This document shows, piece by piece, positions 33,408-41,651 of a DNA stretch of 64,000 nucleotides. The stretch is from Alphaproteobacteria bacterium (lineage in GTDB: Bacteria; Pseudomonadota; Alphaproteobacteria; Caulobacterales; Caulobacteraceae). The stretch lies in contig JAHJOK010000016.1 of the NCBI GenBank assembly GCA_018820205.1, forward strand, positions 78,398-142,397. The letters run 5' to 3'. The translations under genes were made by a program, and so were the position numbers. Below the pieces are notes generated by a model. The model was given only the letters and a program-made list of their open reading frames with translations. It searched no databases and was not told the DNA's origin. How positions within the stretch are numbered: position 1 is the stretch's first letter; every line of letters starts with the position of its first letter.

Positions 33408-33523
33408 GGCTGCGGGCGATCCTGAGTTTGCTTGGTTCAGGTCAGCTGCATCCACACCGCTCCGGAGAGCAGGCCGAGGAGTACGCTGAGAATAAGGGTG
33501 GTCAGGCCCATGACCTGAGCGGT
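33399..33523 (-). promoter_or_regulatory. Mutually exclusive attenuator helices of the ilv-leu operon
   Basis: On the minus strand three pairings are possible. Region 1 (ACCGCTC, 33517-33523) pairs with region 2 (GAGCGGT, 33456-33462), seven perfect pairs. Region 2 extended (GGAGCGGTGTGG, 33452-33463, exactly leader codons 43-46) pairs with region 3 (CCACCCGCTCC, 33399-33409), eleven pairs with one bulged T. Region 3 is also the 5' arm of the terminator at 33379-33407. This is the 1:2 / 2:3 / 3:4 arrangement of ribosome-mediated attenuation. Confidence 0.8.
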
Positions 33524-33589
33524 CACAGTGGGGCGTGCGACGGTGCGCGCGACGGCTCGGCTCGGGGTGTGACGGTTCGTATGGCGCAC
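33437..33589 (-). CDS. ilv operon leader peptide
   Basis: A 50-residue peptide starting at GTG 33589, with AGGAG six bases upstream. Its N-terminal half is Arg/Thr-rich. Its second half reads ...VMGLTTLILSVLLGLL..., with nine branched-chain residues in codons 29-41, and it ends ...VWMQLT. The hydrophobic run could be taken for a small membrane protein. The arrangement of stop codon, antiterminator and terminator directly upstream of ilvD instead argues that its job is to let a translating ribosome sense charged Leu, Ile and Val tRNAs. A starved ribosome would stall in the run over region 1, leaving region 2 free to form the antiterminator; a ribosome reaching the stop would mask region 2. Confidence 0.82.
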   Translation of the reverse strand: MRHTNRHTPSRAVARTVARPTVTAQVMGLTTLILSVLLGLLSGAVWMQLT

Positions 33590-33649
33590 GGCCAGCTCCT
33601 GATTACCGGAGCATAAGGTCAGACTTCGTGGCGACGCACAAGTCGCGCG

Positions 33650-33664
33650 TGGAAGAAACTTCCA
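33650..33664. promoter_or_regulatory. Short inverted repeat upstream of the ilv leader
   Basis: TGGAAG-AAA-CTTCCA is a perfect six-base dyad with a three-base centre, about 60 bases upstream of the leader-peptide start. It lies in the expected promoter region of the ilv operon and could be an operator, but no regulator can be named from sequence. Confidence 0.3.
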
Positions 33665-33721
33665 AAAACAGGGCTGAAAAGCCTCGACGTGGCAATTTCA
33701 ACCCTGTTGGAGGGTTCGGGG

Positions 33722-33886
33722 TTAGCCAACGACGGCCGAGACCGCCAGGAACGCCACGATCCAAAGGGCTGCGGAGCCTGCCCCTGCGACCGCATAGGCC
33801 AGAGGGGCCTGGGGAAATTTGTGCGACGAGCGACGCAGCGAGTCCGTCGTTCGCGGCAGGCCGGGGGTCAGGGGCTGAACAGTCAT
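33722..33886 (-). CDS. Small single-pass membrane protein, hypothetical
   Basis: A possible 54-residue protein from ATG 33886 (MTVQPLTPGLPRTTDSLRRS...) with a basic segment (RRSSHK) followed by one hydrophobic helix (LAYAVAGAGSAALWIVAFLAVSAVVG) reaching the C-terminus. GAG-rich sequence lies upstream. I do not recognise a family. It precedes the ilv leader on the same strand, separated by about 130 bases that contain a small AACCCT/AGGGTT hairpin (33700-33716). Coding is plausible from the coherent membrane topology but unproven. Confidence 0.45.
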   Translation of the reverse strand: MTVQPLTPGLPRTTDSLRRSSHKFPQAPLAYAVAGAGSAALWIVAFLAVSAVVG

Positions 33887-34075
33887 GCCCGAACTCTCGC
33901 CCGGCGGAGTCACGGAAGCATGAAGCGGCGCGGTTAACCGTCTGACGCGGCGCGGACTGTGGCGACGCCGCTACAGCGTTCTGCGAACGGGATAACGCCG
34001 GTCGATTCCACATTGCGCTGCACAATAGGTGGGCTTTACCTGTCATTAACGGTGTCAGGCCGTCAGGGGGTCGGG

Positions 34076-34753
34076 ATGTTCGACAGCGTTCCAGTTGCAC
34101 GACACGCCGATGCGAACCCGGGCGATTGCGCGGAGTGGGCGCCGCTGTTCCGGCGCACCCGGATGTGCGCACCGCTCAAGCGGGCCTTCGACGTGGTCGC
34201 CGCCAGCCTGATCCTCATCCTGTTCGCCTGGGCCTATGCGGCGATCGCCCTGGCCGTGGTCCTGGAGACCCGGGGGCCGGTCCTGTTCAGGCAGCGCCGG
34301 ACCGGCCGCTACGGCAAGGTCTTCACCATCTACAAATTCCGCAGCATGCGGGTCACCGAGGACGGCGACGACATCGCCCATGCGACCCGTGCCGACAGCC
34401 GCGTGACCGGGGTGGGCGCTTTCATCCGGGCCACCAGTCTGGACGAACTGCCTCAGTTGCTGAACGTCATCCGAGGGGACATGTCGCTGGTCGGGCCGCG
34501 GCCGCACGCCCTGGCCCATGACCTCCACTACGGCGCCCTGATCCCTCGGTATCGGGACCGTTTCGCGGTTCGGCCGGGCCTGACCGGCCTGGCGCAGGTT
34601 CTGGGTCGCCGGGGCGAGATCCATCAGCTGGACTGCATGTCCCGTCGCATCGACGCCGACGCCGACTACGCCGCGGGCTGGTCCTTCCCGGACGACCTGG
34701 CGATCATGGCGCGCACCATTCCCCTGCTGGTCGCCCGCACCAACGCCTACTGA
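34076..34753 (+). CDS. Initiating sugar-phosphate transferase (bacterial sugar transferase family)
   Basis: A 225-residue monotopic transferase: LKRAFDVVAASLILILFAWAY is the membrane re-entrant helix, followed by GPVLFRQRRTGRYGKVFTIYKFRSMR, RATSLDELPQLLNVIRGDMSLVGPRPH and RPGLTGLAQVLGRRGEI. These are the core motifs of the WcaJ/ExoY/PssY family, which transfer a sugar phosphate to undecaprenyl phosphate to start polysaccharide synthesis. It is the short form without the four-helix N-terminal domain. Start ATG 34076 has AGGGGG upstream; an in-frame extension to 33959 reads through apparent non-coding sequence. Confidence 0.9.
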   Translation: MFDSVPVARHADANPGDCAEWAPLFRRTRMCAPLKRAFDVVAASLILILFAWAYAAIALAVVLETRGPVLFRQRRTGRYGKVFTIYKFRSMRVTEDGDDIAHATRADSRVTGVGAFIRATSLDELPQLLNVIRGDMSLVGPRPHALAHDLHYGALIPRYRDRFAVRPGLTGLAQVLGRRGEIHQLDCMSRRIDADADYAAGWSFPDDLAIMARTIPLLVARTNAY

Positions 34754-34795
34754 GGCGGTCGGGCGGGTCGAGACCGGGCCAGCGAGGCAGGTCGG

Positions 34796-36025
34796 TCAGC
34801 GCAGCGCCTGCAACTGCGCCTCGAACCCGTCGATGATCATGGATTTGCGCCAGCGCTGTTCGGCGCGCAGCCTGGCGTTCCGGCCCAGGGTCCGGCGCGC
34901 GTCCGTGTCCTCGGCAAGGCCCAGCACGGCCGCCGCCATCGCCTCGCCCGTCGCGTCGCACAGGGCGCCGCAGCCCTCGACCTCGGCCGCCAGGCCCGAT
35001 CCCGGCGCGGCCATCGCCACGACCGGCCGCCCCGACGCCAGCATCCCGGTCAGCTTGGACGGCAGCACCAGGTCGGCGGCCTCCGGTCTCTGTGGCAACA
35101 GGTGGATGTCGGCCGTCCCCAACAACTCGGACAGTCGTTCCATCGGCTGCAGCGGCAGGAAATGCACATCGTCCCGACCCGCGCAGGCGGCCTCCAGCGT
35201 CGTCCGCGCCGGCCCTTCGCCGCAGAACAGGAAGCTGACCGGCGCACCGGCCGCCGCGACCCGCGCGACCACGCCGCCCAGCATCTCGATCCCCTGTTTG
35301 GCGGCCATGTTGCCGGAATAGAGGGCGACGATCCGGTCCGGCGCGATGTGCAGTTGTCGGCGATAGGCGCTGTCGCTGGTCGCAGCCATCGCGACGGCGT
35401 CCACGTCGACCCAGTTGCGCAGCTCCATCGTACGGTCGACCGGCACGCCCTTCCGATCCAGCAGGGCCACCATCGCGCCCGAGATGCTGGACACCCGGTC
35501 GAAGCCTTTCAGGACGCGCCGCTCCAGCCCCAGGGCGGCCTGTCGCCCCATGCCCTTGTCGAGCAGGCCCAGGTCGAAAGCCGCGTCGACCTCGAAATCC
35601 TGCACATGCAGCCAGCTGGCCGCGCCGCAGACGCGCGCCGCCAAAAGCGCGGCGCCCGCAGCCGCGACGGTGGGCGCGATGGCCAGCACGACGTCCGGCC
35701 TCAACCGCAGCGCCGCGGCCACCGCCGAGGGCGTCGCCGCCAGTCCGAACGAGGCCAGATGCGCGACCCGCCGGGCGCCGCTGGGGCGGGCGGGGACATA
35801 CAGCGGAGTCCGGTGCAGGGTCACGCCGTTGCGGACCTCCCGCGTCCAACGGCCGCCCGAGAACCCGTCCGCCACCTTCCATTGGGGATAGTAGGGCGGA
35901 CCGCAGACGACCTCGACCCGATGGCCGCGCACGACCAGATCCTCGGCCAGTTCGGTCGTGTATTTGGCGCAGCCCACCAGTTCGGGGGCATAGTTCAGCG
36001 CGATGATCAGGACCTTCAGGCTCAC
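34796..36025 (-). CDS. Glycosyltransferase family 4, WcaI-like
   Basis: A 409-residue GT-B enzyme. KVLIIALNYAPELVGCAKYTTELAEDLVVRGHRVEVVCGPPYYPQW is the N-terminal acceptor domain typical of WcaI. The donor domain has IVALYSGNMAAKQGIEML, VSFLFCGEGPARTTLEAA and DLVLPSKLTGMLASGRPVVA with the P-S-K-L...G-M-A-S-G-R-P-V signature. It adds a sugar to a lipid-linked oligosaccharide at the inner membrane. It converges on the sugar transferase and diverges from galE. Confidence 0.88.
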   Translation of the reverse strand: MSLKVLIIALNYAPELVGCAKYTTELAEDLVVRGHRVEVVCGPPYYPQWKVADGFSGGRWTREVRNGVTLHRTPLYVPARPSGARRVAHLASFGLAATPSAVAAALRLRPDVVLAIAPTVAAAGAALLAARVCGAASWLHVQDFEVDAAFDLGLLDKGMGRQAALGLERRVLKGFDRVSSISGAMVALLDRKGVPVDRTMELRNWVDVDAVAMAATSDSAYRRQLHIAPDRIVALYSGNMAAKQGIEMLGGVVARVAAAGAPVSFLFCGEGPARTTLEAACAGRDDVHFLPLQPMERLSELLGTADIHLLPQRPEAADLVLPSKLTGMLASGRPVVAMAAPGSGLAAEVEGCGALCDATGEAMAAAVLGLAEDTDARRTLGRNARLRAEQRWRKSMIIDGFEAQLQALR

Positions 36026-36271
36026 GCCCGGCGCCCGACGCTACGCGGACGGTCGGCCTGGACGACCAGGTGCATTTGATCGGCGCCCCAGATGTCCATC
36101 GATCCCAGTCCCCAAGCCAGCGCGAAGCTGGCATGCTGCGCCGCACAATATCAAGGTGCACAGTTCGTGGAACCGTGATTTCATTGATGTAGTGATGCCA
36201 AGGTCGCGAAATGCGGGATCGGACGATGGTCGGTCGGTGTCCGACGTCCATCGTGGCAAGGGGGAGGGTTC
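36026..36271. other. Divergent promoter region between GT4 and galE
   Basis: A 246-base gap, AT-richer around 36150-36215. It must contain promoters for the GT4 gene (minus) and galE (plus, with GGGGGAGGG before its ATG). I find no convincing conserved box, repeat or small gene. Confidence 0.4.
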
Positions 36272-37285
36272 ATGATTGAGAAGGTGCTGGTCACCGGCGG
36301 CGCCGGCTATGTCGGTTCGCACGCCTGTCTCGCCCTGGCGGAGGCCGGTTTCGCGCCTGTGGTTTATGACAACCTCAGCAACGGTCACGCCGAGTTCGTC
36401 CAATGGGGACCGCTGGAGCAGGGCGACATCCGCGACCGCGCCAGGCTGGACGAGGTCATCGCCCTGCACGCGCCCGTCGCCGTCCTGCATTTCGCCGCCC
36501 TCATCGAGGTCGGCGAATCGGTCAAGGCGCCCGGCCGGTTCTTCGACAACAACGTCGGCGGCGCCATCACCCTGATCGAGGCCGCGCGGGCCGGAGGGAT
36601 CCGGGCCATGGTCTTCTCGTCGACCTGCGCCGTCTATGGCGATCCGGTCCGGGTTCCGATGGACGAGGACCATCCGCAGGCGCCGCTGAACCCCTATGCC
36701 CGCTCCAAGCTGATGGTCGAACAGGCGCTGGCGGACTACGACCGCTTCGCCGGATTCCGCTCGGTCCGCCTGCGGTATTTCAACGCAGCCGGCGCCGACG
36801 AAGCCGGCCGGATCGGCGAGCGTCACGAGCCCGAAACCCATGCCATCCCGCTGGCCCTCCAGACCGCCCTGGGACAGCGCGACGGCTTCACCATCTTCGG
36901 CGACGATTACGACACGCCGGACGGGACGGCGATGCGCGACTATGTCCACGTGCACGACCTGGCCGACGCCCACGTCCGGGCGCTCCGCTATCTGCTCGAG
37001 GGCGGCGAAAGCGACGTTTTCAACCTGGGCACCGGCACGGGCACCACGGTGCGCGACCTGGTGGAGACGATCAGCCGGACGACCAACAGGCCGTTCCCCG
37101 TCGGGATGGCGGGCCGCCGGCCCGGCGATGCGCCGCGTCTGGTGGCCGACAATCGCAAGGCGCGCGAGGTGCTGGGCTGGCGTCCTCTTCGAGGGCTGGA
37201 CGAGATCGTCGCCTCGGCCTGGCGGTGGCATGAGGCGGAGCGGTCGCGGGCCGAGACCCCGGCGTCGAAACACCCCGTGACCTGA
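36272..37285 (+). CDS. galE: UDP-glucose 4-epimerase
   Basis: A 337-residue short-chain dehydrogenase-type epimerase. NAD-binding VLVTGGAGYVGSHACLALAEAG, HFAALIEVGESV, VFSSTCAVYGDP and the catalytic YxxxK (Tyr142, Lys146 in NPYARSK), plus RLRYFNAAGADEAGRIGE, identify GalE. It interconverts UDP-glucose and UDP-galactose to supply galactose for polysaccharide. It sits at the head of a plus-strand run in the exopolysaccharide region. Confidence 0.94.
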   Translation: MIEKVLVTGGAGYVGSHACLALAEAGFAPVVYDNLSNGHAEFVQWGPLEQGDIRDRARLDEVIALHAPVAVLHFAALIEVGESVKAPGRFFDNNVGGAITLIEAARAGGIRAMVFSSTCAVYGDPVRVPMDEDHPQAPLNPYARSKLMVEQALADYDRFAGFRSVRLRYFNAAGADEAGRIGERHEPETHAIPLALQTALGQRDGFTIFGDDYDTPDGTAMRDYVHVHDLADAHVRALRYLLEGGESDVFNLGTGTGTTVRDLVETISRTTNRPFPVGMAGRRPGDAPRLVADNRKAREVLGWRPLRGLDEIVASAWRWHEAERSRAETPASKHPVT

Positions 37286-37337
37286 CAGCGGGCGACGCGG
37301 CGGCTAATCGGTTCGGATCGCAACCGAAAGCTTTCCG

Positions 37338-39635
37338 ATGACCCAGATCACCGCCCTGCCGTCCCGCCGCCTCGTCCTGGCCGCGCTGGCGGCGCTGGGA
37401 GCCGGCGCGGTCGCCGCGCCCCGCACGGCCTCGGCCCGCCAGGCCGCCGATCTGGCCCGCGTCGACGCCCTGATCGGACGGATGACGATCCAGGAGAAGG
37501 CCGGTCAGTTGAACCTGTTGGGCGATCCGTTCCGGTTCCGTCCCCTGAACGTCAACCCGCTGGACGGGCAGGGCGACCCCGCGCGGGTGACGCAGATGAT
37601 CCGCGACGGAACCGTCGGCAATCTGTTCAACGGCGTCGGGGCCGAGGCCGGGCGTCGCATCCAGACCATCGCGGTCGAGGAAAGCCGGCTGGGCATTCCC
37701 CTGCTGTTCGCCGCCGACATCATTCATGGCCTGAAGACCGTCTTCCCCGTGCCCCTGGCGGAGGCCGCGGCATTCGACGCCGACCTGGCCCGGCGCACCG
37801 CGCGGGCGGCGGGGCTGGAGGGGGCGGCCTCGGCCATCCACCAGACCTACGCCCCCATGGTCGACGTGGCGCGCGACCAGCGCTGGGGCCGCGTAGTCGA
37901 GGGTGCGGGCGAGGACGTCTATCTGAACAATGTGCTGGCCGCCGCCCGCGTACGCGGCTTCCAGGGCGAGAAGGGGCTGGCCGACCGGGACGCCCTGTTG
38001 GCCACGCCCAAGCATTTCGCCGCCTATTCGGCCGCGATCGGCGGGATGGAATACAATACGACGGACATGTCCGAGGCGACGCTGCGCGGAGTCTTCCTGC
38101 CGCCATTCAAGGCCGCGTTCGACGCCGGCGCCCTGTCGACCATGAGCGCCTTCAACGACCTGAACGGCGTGCCGGCGTCGGGGAACCACTGGCTGCTGAC
38201 CGAAATCCTGCGCGACGAGTGGGGTTTCGAGGGCTTCGTGGTGTCCGACTACACGTCCGAGAATGAGCTGATCGCCCACGGCTTCGCCGCCGACGGCCGC
38301 GACGCGGCGCGCATCGCCCTGCTGGCCGGGGTCGACATGTCGATGGTCTCGGGCCTGTATCTGGAACACATCCCCGACCTGGTGGACAAGGGCGACGTGC
38401 CGATGGCCCGGGTCGATCAGGCAGTGCGCCGGGTGCTGCTGACCAAGGCGGCCCTGGGCCTGTTCGACGATCCCTATCGCGGCTGCGATCCGCGCCGCGA
38501 ACGGGCCGTTGTCGGCTCGCGCGAGCACCGCGACCTGGCCCGCGAGGCCGGGGTCAAGTCCATCGTCCTGCTGAAGAACGAGGGCGGGGTCCTGCCGCTG
38601 AAGACCTCGGGCCAGAAGATTGCCCTGATCGGTCCGTTCGGCGACGACGTGGCCAACATCTTCGGACCCTGGACCATCTGGGGCGACGAGAGCCGCCGCA
38701 TCTCGCTGGAGGCCGGCTTCCGCGAGGCCATGGCCGACGGCGGCGACCTGATGGTGGTCAAGGGCTGCGAGGTCGAGGCGCCGCTGGCCGGCGGGATCGA
38801 GGCGGCGACGCTGGCGGCGGCCCGCGCCGATGTCGTGGTCCTGGCCCTGGGTGAAACGGCCAACATGTCGGGCGAGGCCCAATCCCGCACGCAGATCGAC
38901 ATCCCCGAGGCCCAGCGCGCGCTCGCCGAGGCCGTCGCCGCCACCGGAAAGCCGGTCGTCGTCCTGCTGAGGAACGGTCGGGCGATGGAACTGTCGGGCG
39001 TGGTCAAGGACGCAGAGGCCATCGTCGTCACCTGGTTCCTGGGCGGAGAGATGGGCCACGCGGTCGCCGACGTGGTGTTCGGCAAGGCCTCGCCCTCCGG
39101 CCGCCTGCCGGTCAGCTTCCCGCACCGGTCGGGCCAGCAGCCCTACAGCTATGATCACAAGACCACCGGCCGCCCCGCCGACAACAGTCTGGCGTCGCAG
39201 GAATACGTGGCCCGCTATCGCGAGACGACCAACACCGCCCTCTATCCGTTCGGACACGGCCTGACCTATGGCGCGGCGACCTATGGACCGGCGACCCTGT
39301 CGGCGGCGACCCTGGACTGGGATGGCTCGGTCGAGGTCTCGGTCGCGGTGACCAACACGGGCGAGCGCGCGATCGTCGAGACGGTGCAGCTGTATATCCA
39401 CGACCGGGTCGCCAGCCTGACCCAGCCGGGCCGCCGGTTGCGCGATTTCCGCAAGGTCGCCCTGGCCCCGGGCGAGAGCCGGACCGTGACGTTCACCCTG
39501 GCTCGCGCCCAACTGGAGTTCGTCGGCGCCGCCGACCGTCCCGCCGTCGAGCCGGGCCTGTTCGACGTCTGGCTGACGTCCTCGGCCCAGGCGGGCGAAC
39601 CGGCGACCCTGACCCTGGGCCGTCCGGCGGGTTGA
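37338..39635 (+). CDS. Exported beta-glucosidase, GH3 (BglX-like)
   Basis: A 765-residue GH3 enzyme with an RR-type signal (LPSRRLVLAALAALGAGAVA), possibly Tat. The N-terminal barrel contains PLLFAADIIHGLKTVFPVPL, ATPKHFAAYSA and the nucleophile Asp in GFVVSDYTSENE. The alpha/beta sandwich begins at KSIVLLKNEGGVLPLKT, and a C-terminal fibronectin-III-like domain follows. It should release beta-linked glucose from oligosaccharides in the periplasm. Its location between galE and a phosphoesterase inside a polysaccharide gene region is unusual and hints at polymer trimming or turnover, but it could simply be a beta-glucan catabolic enzyme. Confidence 0.93.
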   Translation: MTQITALPSRRLVLAALAALGAGAVAAPRTASARQAADLARVDALIGRMTIQEKAGQLNLLGDPFRFRPLNVNPLDGQGDPARVTQMIRDGTVGNLFNGVGAEAGRRIQTIAVEESRLGIPLLFAADIIHGLKTVFPVPLAEAAAFDADLARRTARAAGLEGAASAIHQTYAPMVDVARDQRWGRVVEGAGEDVYLNNVLAAARVRGFQGEKGLADRDALLATPKHFAAYSAAIGGMEYNTTDMSEATLRGVFLPPFKAAFDAGALSTMSAFNDLNGVPASGNHWLLTEILRDEWGFEGFVVSDYTSENELIAHGFAADGRDAARIALLAGVDMSMVSGLYLEHIPDLVDKGDVPMARVDQAVRRVLLTKAALGLFDDPYRGCDPRRERAVVGSREHRDLAREAGVKSIVLLKNEGGVLPLKTSGQKIALIGPFGDDVANIFGPWTIWGDESRRISLEAGFREAMADGGDLMVVKGCEVEAPLAGGIEAATLAAARADVVVLALGETANMSGEAQSRTQIDIPEAQRALAEAVAATGKPVVVLLRNGRAMELSGVVKDAEAIVVTWFLGGEMGHAVADVVFGKASPSGRLPVSFPHRSGQQPYSYDHKTTGRPADNSLASQEYVARYRETTNTALYPFGHGLTYGAATYGPATLSAATLDWDGSVEVSVAVTNTGERAIVETVQLYIHDRVASLTQPGRRLRDFRKVALAPGESRTVTFTLARAQLEFVGAADRPAVEPGLFDVWLTSSAQAGEPATLTLGRPAG

Positions 39636-39666
39636 ACGAAGTGAGCCGAGCGGGCATGGATTGATC

Positions 39667-40473
39667 ATGCTCTCCCGGCTGTTCCCCCATCGGTCCGCGC
39701 GGTCGGCGTCTCGCACGCCGCCCGACTGCGTGATCTGGGCGGTGGGTGACATTCACGGCCGGTCCGATCTGGCGGACCGGCTGATCCAGGCCATCCGCGC
39801 CGACCTCTCGGCCGCGCCCGTGTCGCGCAAGGCGGTGGTGTTCCTGGGCGATCACATCGATCGGGGCCTGGATTCGAAAGGCGTGCTGAACCAGCTTTGC
39901 AATCTGGAGGTCGATCCGGCGCTGGAGGTTCACTTCATCCGCGGCAATCACGAGGACAGGATGGAGGCGTTCCTGGCCGATCCGGCCGTCGGACCCTCGT
40001 GGTGCGAGTATGGCGGTCGCGACACCCTGGCCTCGTACGGCGTCGCGCCGCCGGCGATGCGCGGCGACATGGCCGGCTGGGCCGAGACATCGCGCGCCCT
40101 GGCCCTGGCCATGCCGGAAAGCCACCACGACCTGCTGGCGACCCAGCAACACTCCGTCGCCATCGGCGACTATGTCTTCGTCCATGCGGGCCTGCGGCCG
40201 GGCCTGCCTCTGGCGGCGCAGTCATCCGAGGACATGATGTGGATCCGCCAGCCCTTCCTGGACCACCCCGCCCCGTTCGAGAAGGTCGTCGTCCACGGCC
40301 ACACGCCGACGGATGCGGTCGTCTCCGACGCCCGCCGGATCGGCATCGACACCGGCGCCTACGCCACCAACGTCCTGTCCGCCGTCCGCCTGGAAGGCGA
40401 GACCCGCGTGCTCCTGCAGGCGACGGGCCGGGCCGGGCGGGTGTCGGTCTCGACCTCTTCGCTGTCACGCTGA
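39667..40473 (+). CDS. Calcineurin-like metallophosphoesterase
   Basis: A 268-residue protein of the serine/threonine phosphatase superfamily. All metal motifs are present: AVGDIHGRSDL (D-x-H), FLGDHIDRG (G-D-x-x-D-R-G), FIRGNHED (G-N-H-E), FVHAGLRPG and VVHGHTPT (G-H). It resembles bacterial PP1-like protein phosphatases encoded in exopolysaccharide loci. The substrate is unknown: phosphoprotein or small phosphate ester. Start ATG 39667; a TTG six bases earlier is in frame. There is no signal peptide, so it is cytoplasmic. Confidence 0.87.
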   Translation: MLSRLFPHRSARSASRTPPDCVIWAVGDIHGRSDLADRLIQAIRADLSAAPVSRKAVVFLGDHIDRGLDSKGVLNQLCNLEVDPALEVHFIRGNHEDRMEAFLADPAVGPSWCEYGGRDTLASYGVAPPAMRGDMAGWAETSRALALAMPESHHDLLATQQHSVAIGDYVFVHAGLRPGLPLAAQSSEDMMWIRQPFLDHPAPFEKVVVHGHTPTDAVVSDARRIGIDTGAYATNVLSAVRLEGETRVLLQATGRAGRVSVSTSSLSR

Positions 40474-40533
40474 ACGGTCTGGCACCGAGCGTCTCAAACT
40501 GCCAAGCTTGGATGAACGGATTATCGATGTCCC

Positions 40534-41631
40534 ATGGCGGCGAACACTCAACCGGTCGGAAACAACGACGCCTACAGCTGGATGGATTTGCTGCGGTGGT
40601 TGGCGGCGACCCTCGTGCTGATCAGCCACGCCCGCGACCTTCTTTTCGAGGACTATTCCGGTAGCATCTGGAGCGCGCCCTTTTATGTCGGCAGCGGCTT
40701 GGGCCACTCGTCGGTCATTCTGTTTTTCGTCCTGAGTGGGTTCTGGATCGCCCGGACCGTTCTGCGCCGTACCGCAGGGTCACCCGACGCCTTCTGGACC
40801 GGCTATCTGATCGATCGGCTGTCGCGCCTGTGGGTCGTCCTGCTGCCCGCTCTGGTCGTCGGGTACGGGCTGGACGCGACAGGTCTGCATTTTTTTCCGG
40901 AGAGTTATTCCAACGACCAAGCCTATCATACCGCGCGCGATGTCGCCGGTTCGATGGGCGTCGTGACTTGGATAGGGAATGTATTTTTCCAGCAATCTTT
41001 GCTGGTGGACGCACTCGGCTCAAACGGCCCACTCTGGAGCCTTGCGTTTGAGTTCTGGTTCTATCTGTGGTTTCCGGCCCTGCTGTTGGCTGCCCGTCGG
41101 CCCAGCCTTTGGTTGCTCAGTCTGGGCATGGGAGTGATGTTCCCGCAGTTGATCGGGGGGTTCGCCTGCTGGCTCGCCGGCGCGGCCGTGGCCGCATCCT
41201 CCGGTTTCATGCCGGTGGTGCGGCGTCCGATCGTGGCGTTGAGTTCTTCCGGCGTGTCGGCGGCCGCCATCTTCGTCGCCGGATCGGTCGCCGACGGGCC
41301 TGGATGGGCGTGGGACTTCGCCATCGCCGCCACGTTCGCCCTTTTCCTGTTCGTCCTGCTGAGGGCCCCTGTGCGCTTTCCAGCAGTGCTGATGCCTCTG
41401 GCGCGGTTCGGATCAAGATCGTCCTTTTCCCTCTATGTGATCCATTTCCCATTGCTGTTGTTCGGGGTCGCGGCCCTGGGGCTGCCACGGGCCGCCTTCG
41501 GCGCCGCCAGCCTTGGATGGCTCGCTGTCGCGGTCGCAGTCTGCACATTGGTCGCCATTGGGTTCTCGAACCTCACCGAAGCACAGACTTCGCGCGTACG
41601 AGATTGGGCCAGACGGCGTGCACGGCTCTGA
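40534..41631 (+). CDS. Acyltransferase family 3 (OafA-like) membrane protein
   Basis: A 365-residue protein with about ten transmembrane segments. MDLLRWLAATLVLISHARDL holds the characteristic catalytic R-x-x-A...H, and GHSSVILFFVLSGFWIARTVLRR the second motif. It is expected to O-acetylate polysaccharide sugars using cytoplasmic acetyl-CoA. Parts of the gene (about 40850-41060) are visibly less GC-rich than the neighbours and use rarer codons, so recent acquisition or relaxed selection is possible. It is convergent with the WecG-type glycosyltransferase. Confidence 0.88.
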   Translation: MAANTQPVGNNDAYSWMDLLRWLAATLVLISHARDLLFEDYSGSIWSAPFYVGSGLGHSSVILFFVLSGFWIARTVLRRTAGSPDAFWTGYLIDRLSRLWVVLLPALVVGYGLDATGLHFFPESYSNDQAYHTARDVAGSMGVVTWIGNVFFQQSLLVDALGSNGPLWSLAFEFWFYLWFPALLLAARRPSLWLLSLGMGVMFPQLIGGFACWLAGAAVAASSGFMPVVRRPIVALSSSGVSAAAIFVAGSVADGPGWAWDFAIAATFALFLFVLLRAPVRFPAVLMPLARFGSRSSFSLYVIHFPLLLFGVAALGLPRAAFGAASLGWLAVAVAVCTLVAIGFSNLTEAQTSRVRDWARRRARL

Positions 41632-41651
41632 TTGGGGACGTTGCCAGCCGG

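Noticed and set aside
29722..33489. A 1255-codon open frame on the plus strand across ilvG, ilvC and ilvD
   Set aside because: It is antisense to three unmistakable enzymes. In high-GC DNA the complementary frame stays open for long distances, and the translation is Gly/Asp/His/Gln-rich with no domain or membrane pattern.
33437..33589. Reading the ilv leader only as a small membrane protein gene
   Set aside because: The hydrophobic run would fit a membrane helix, but the stop, antiterminator and terminator geometry directly before ilvD is much better explained by attenuation.
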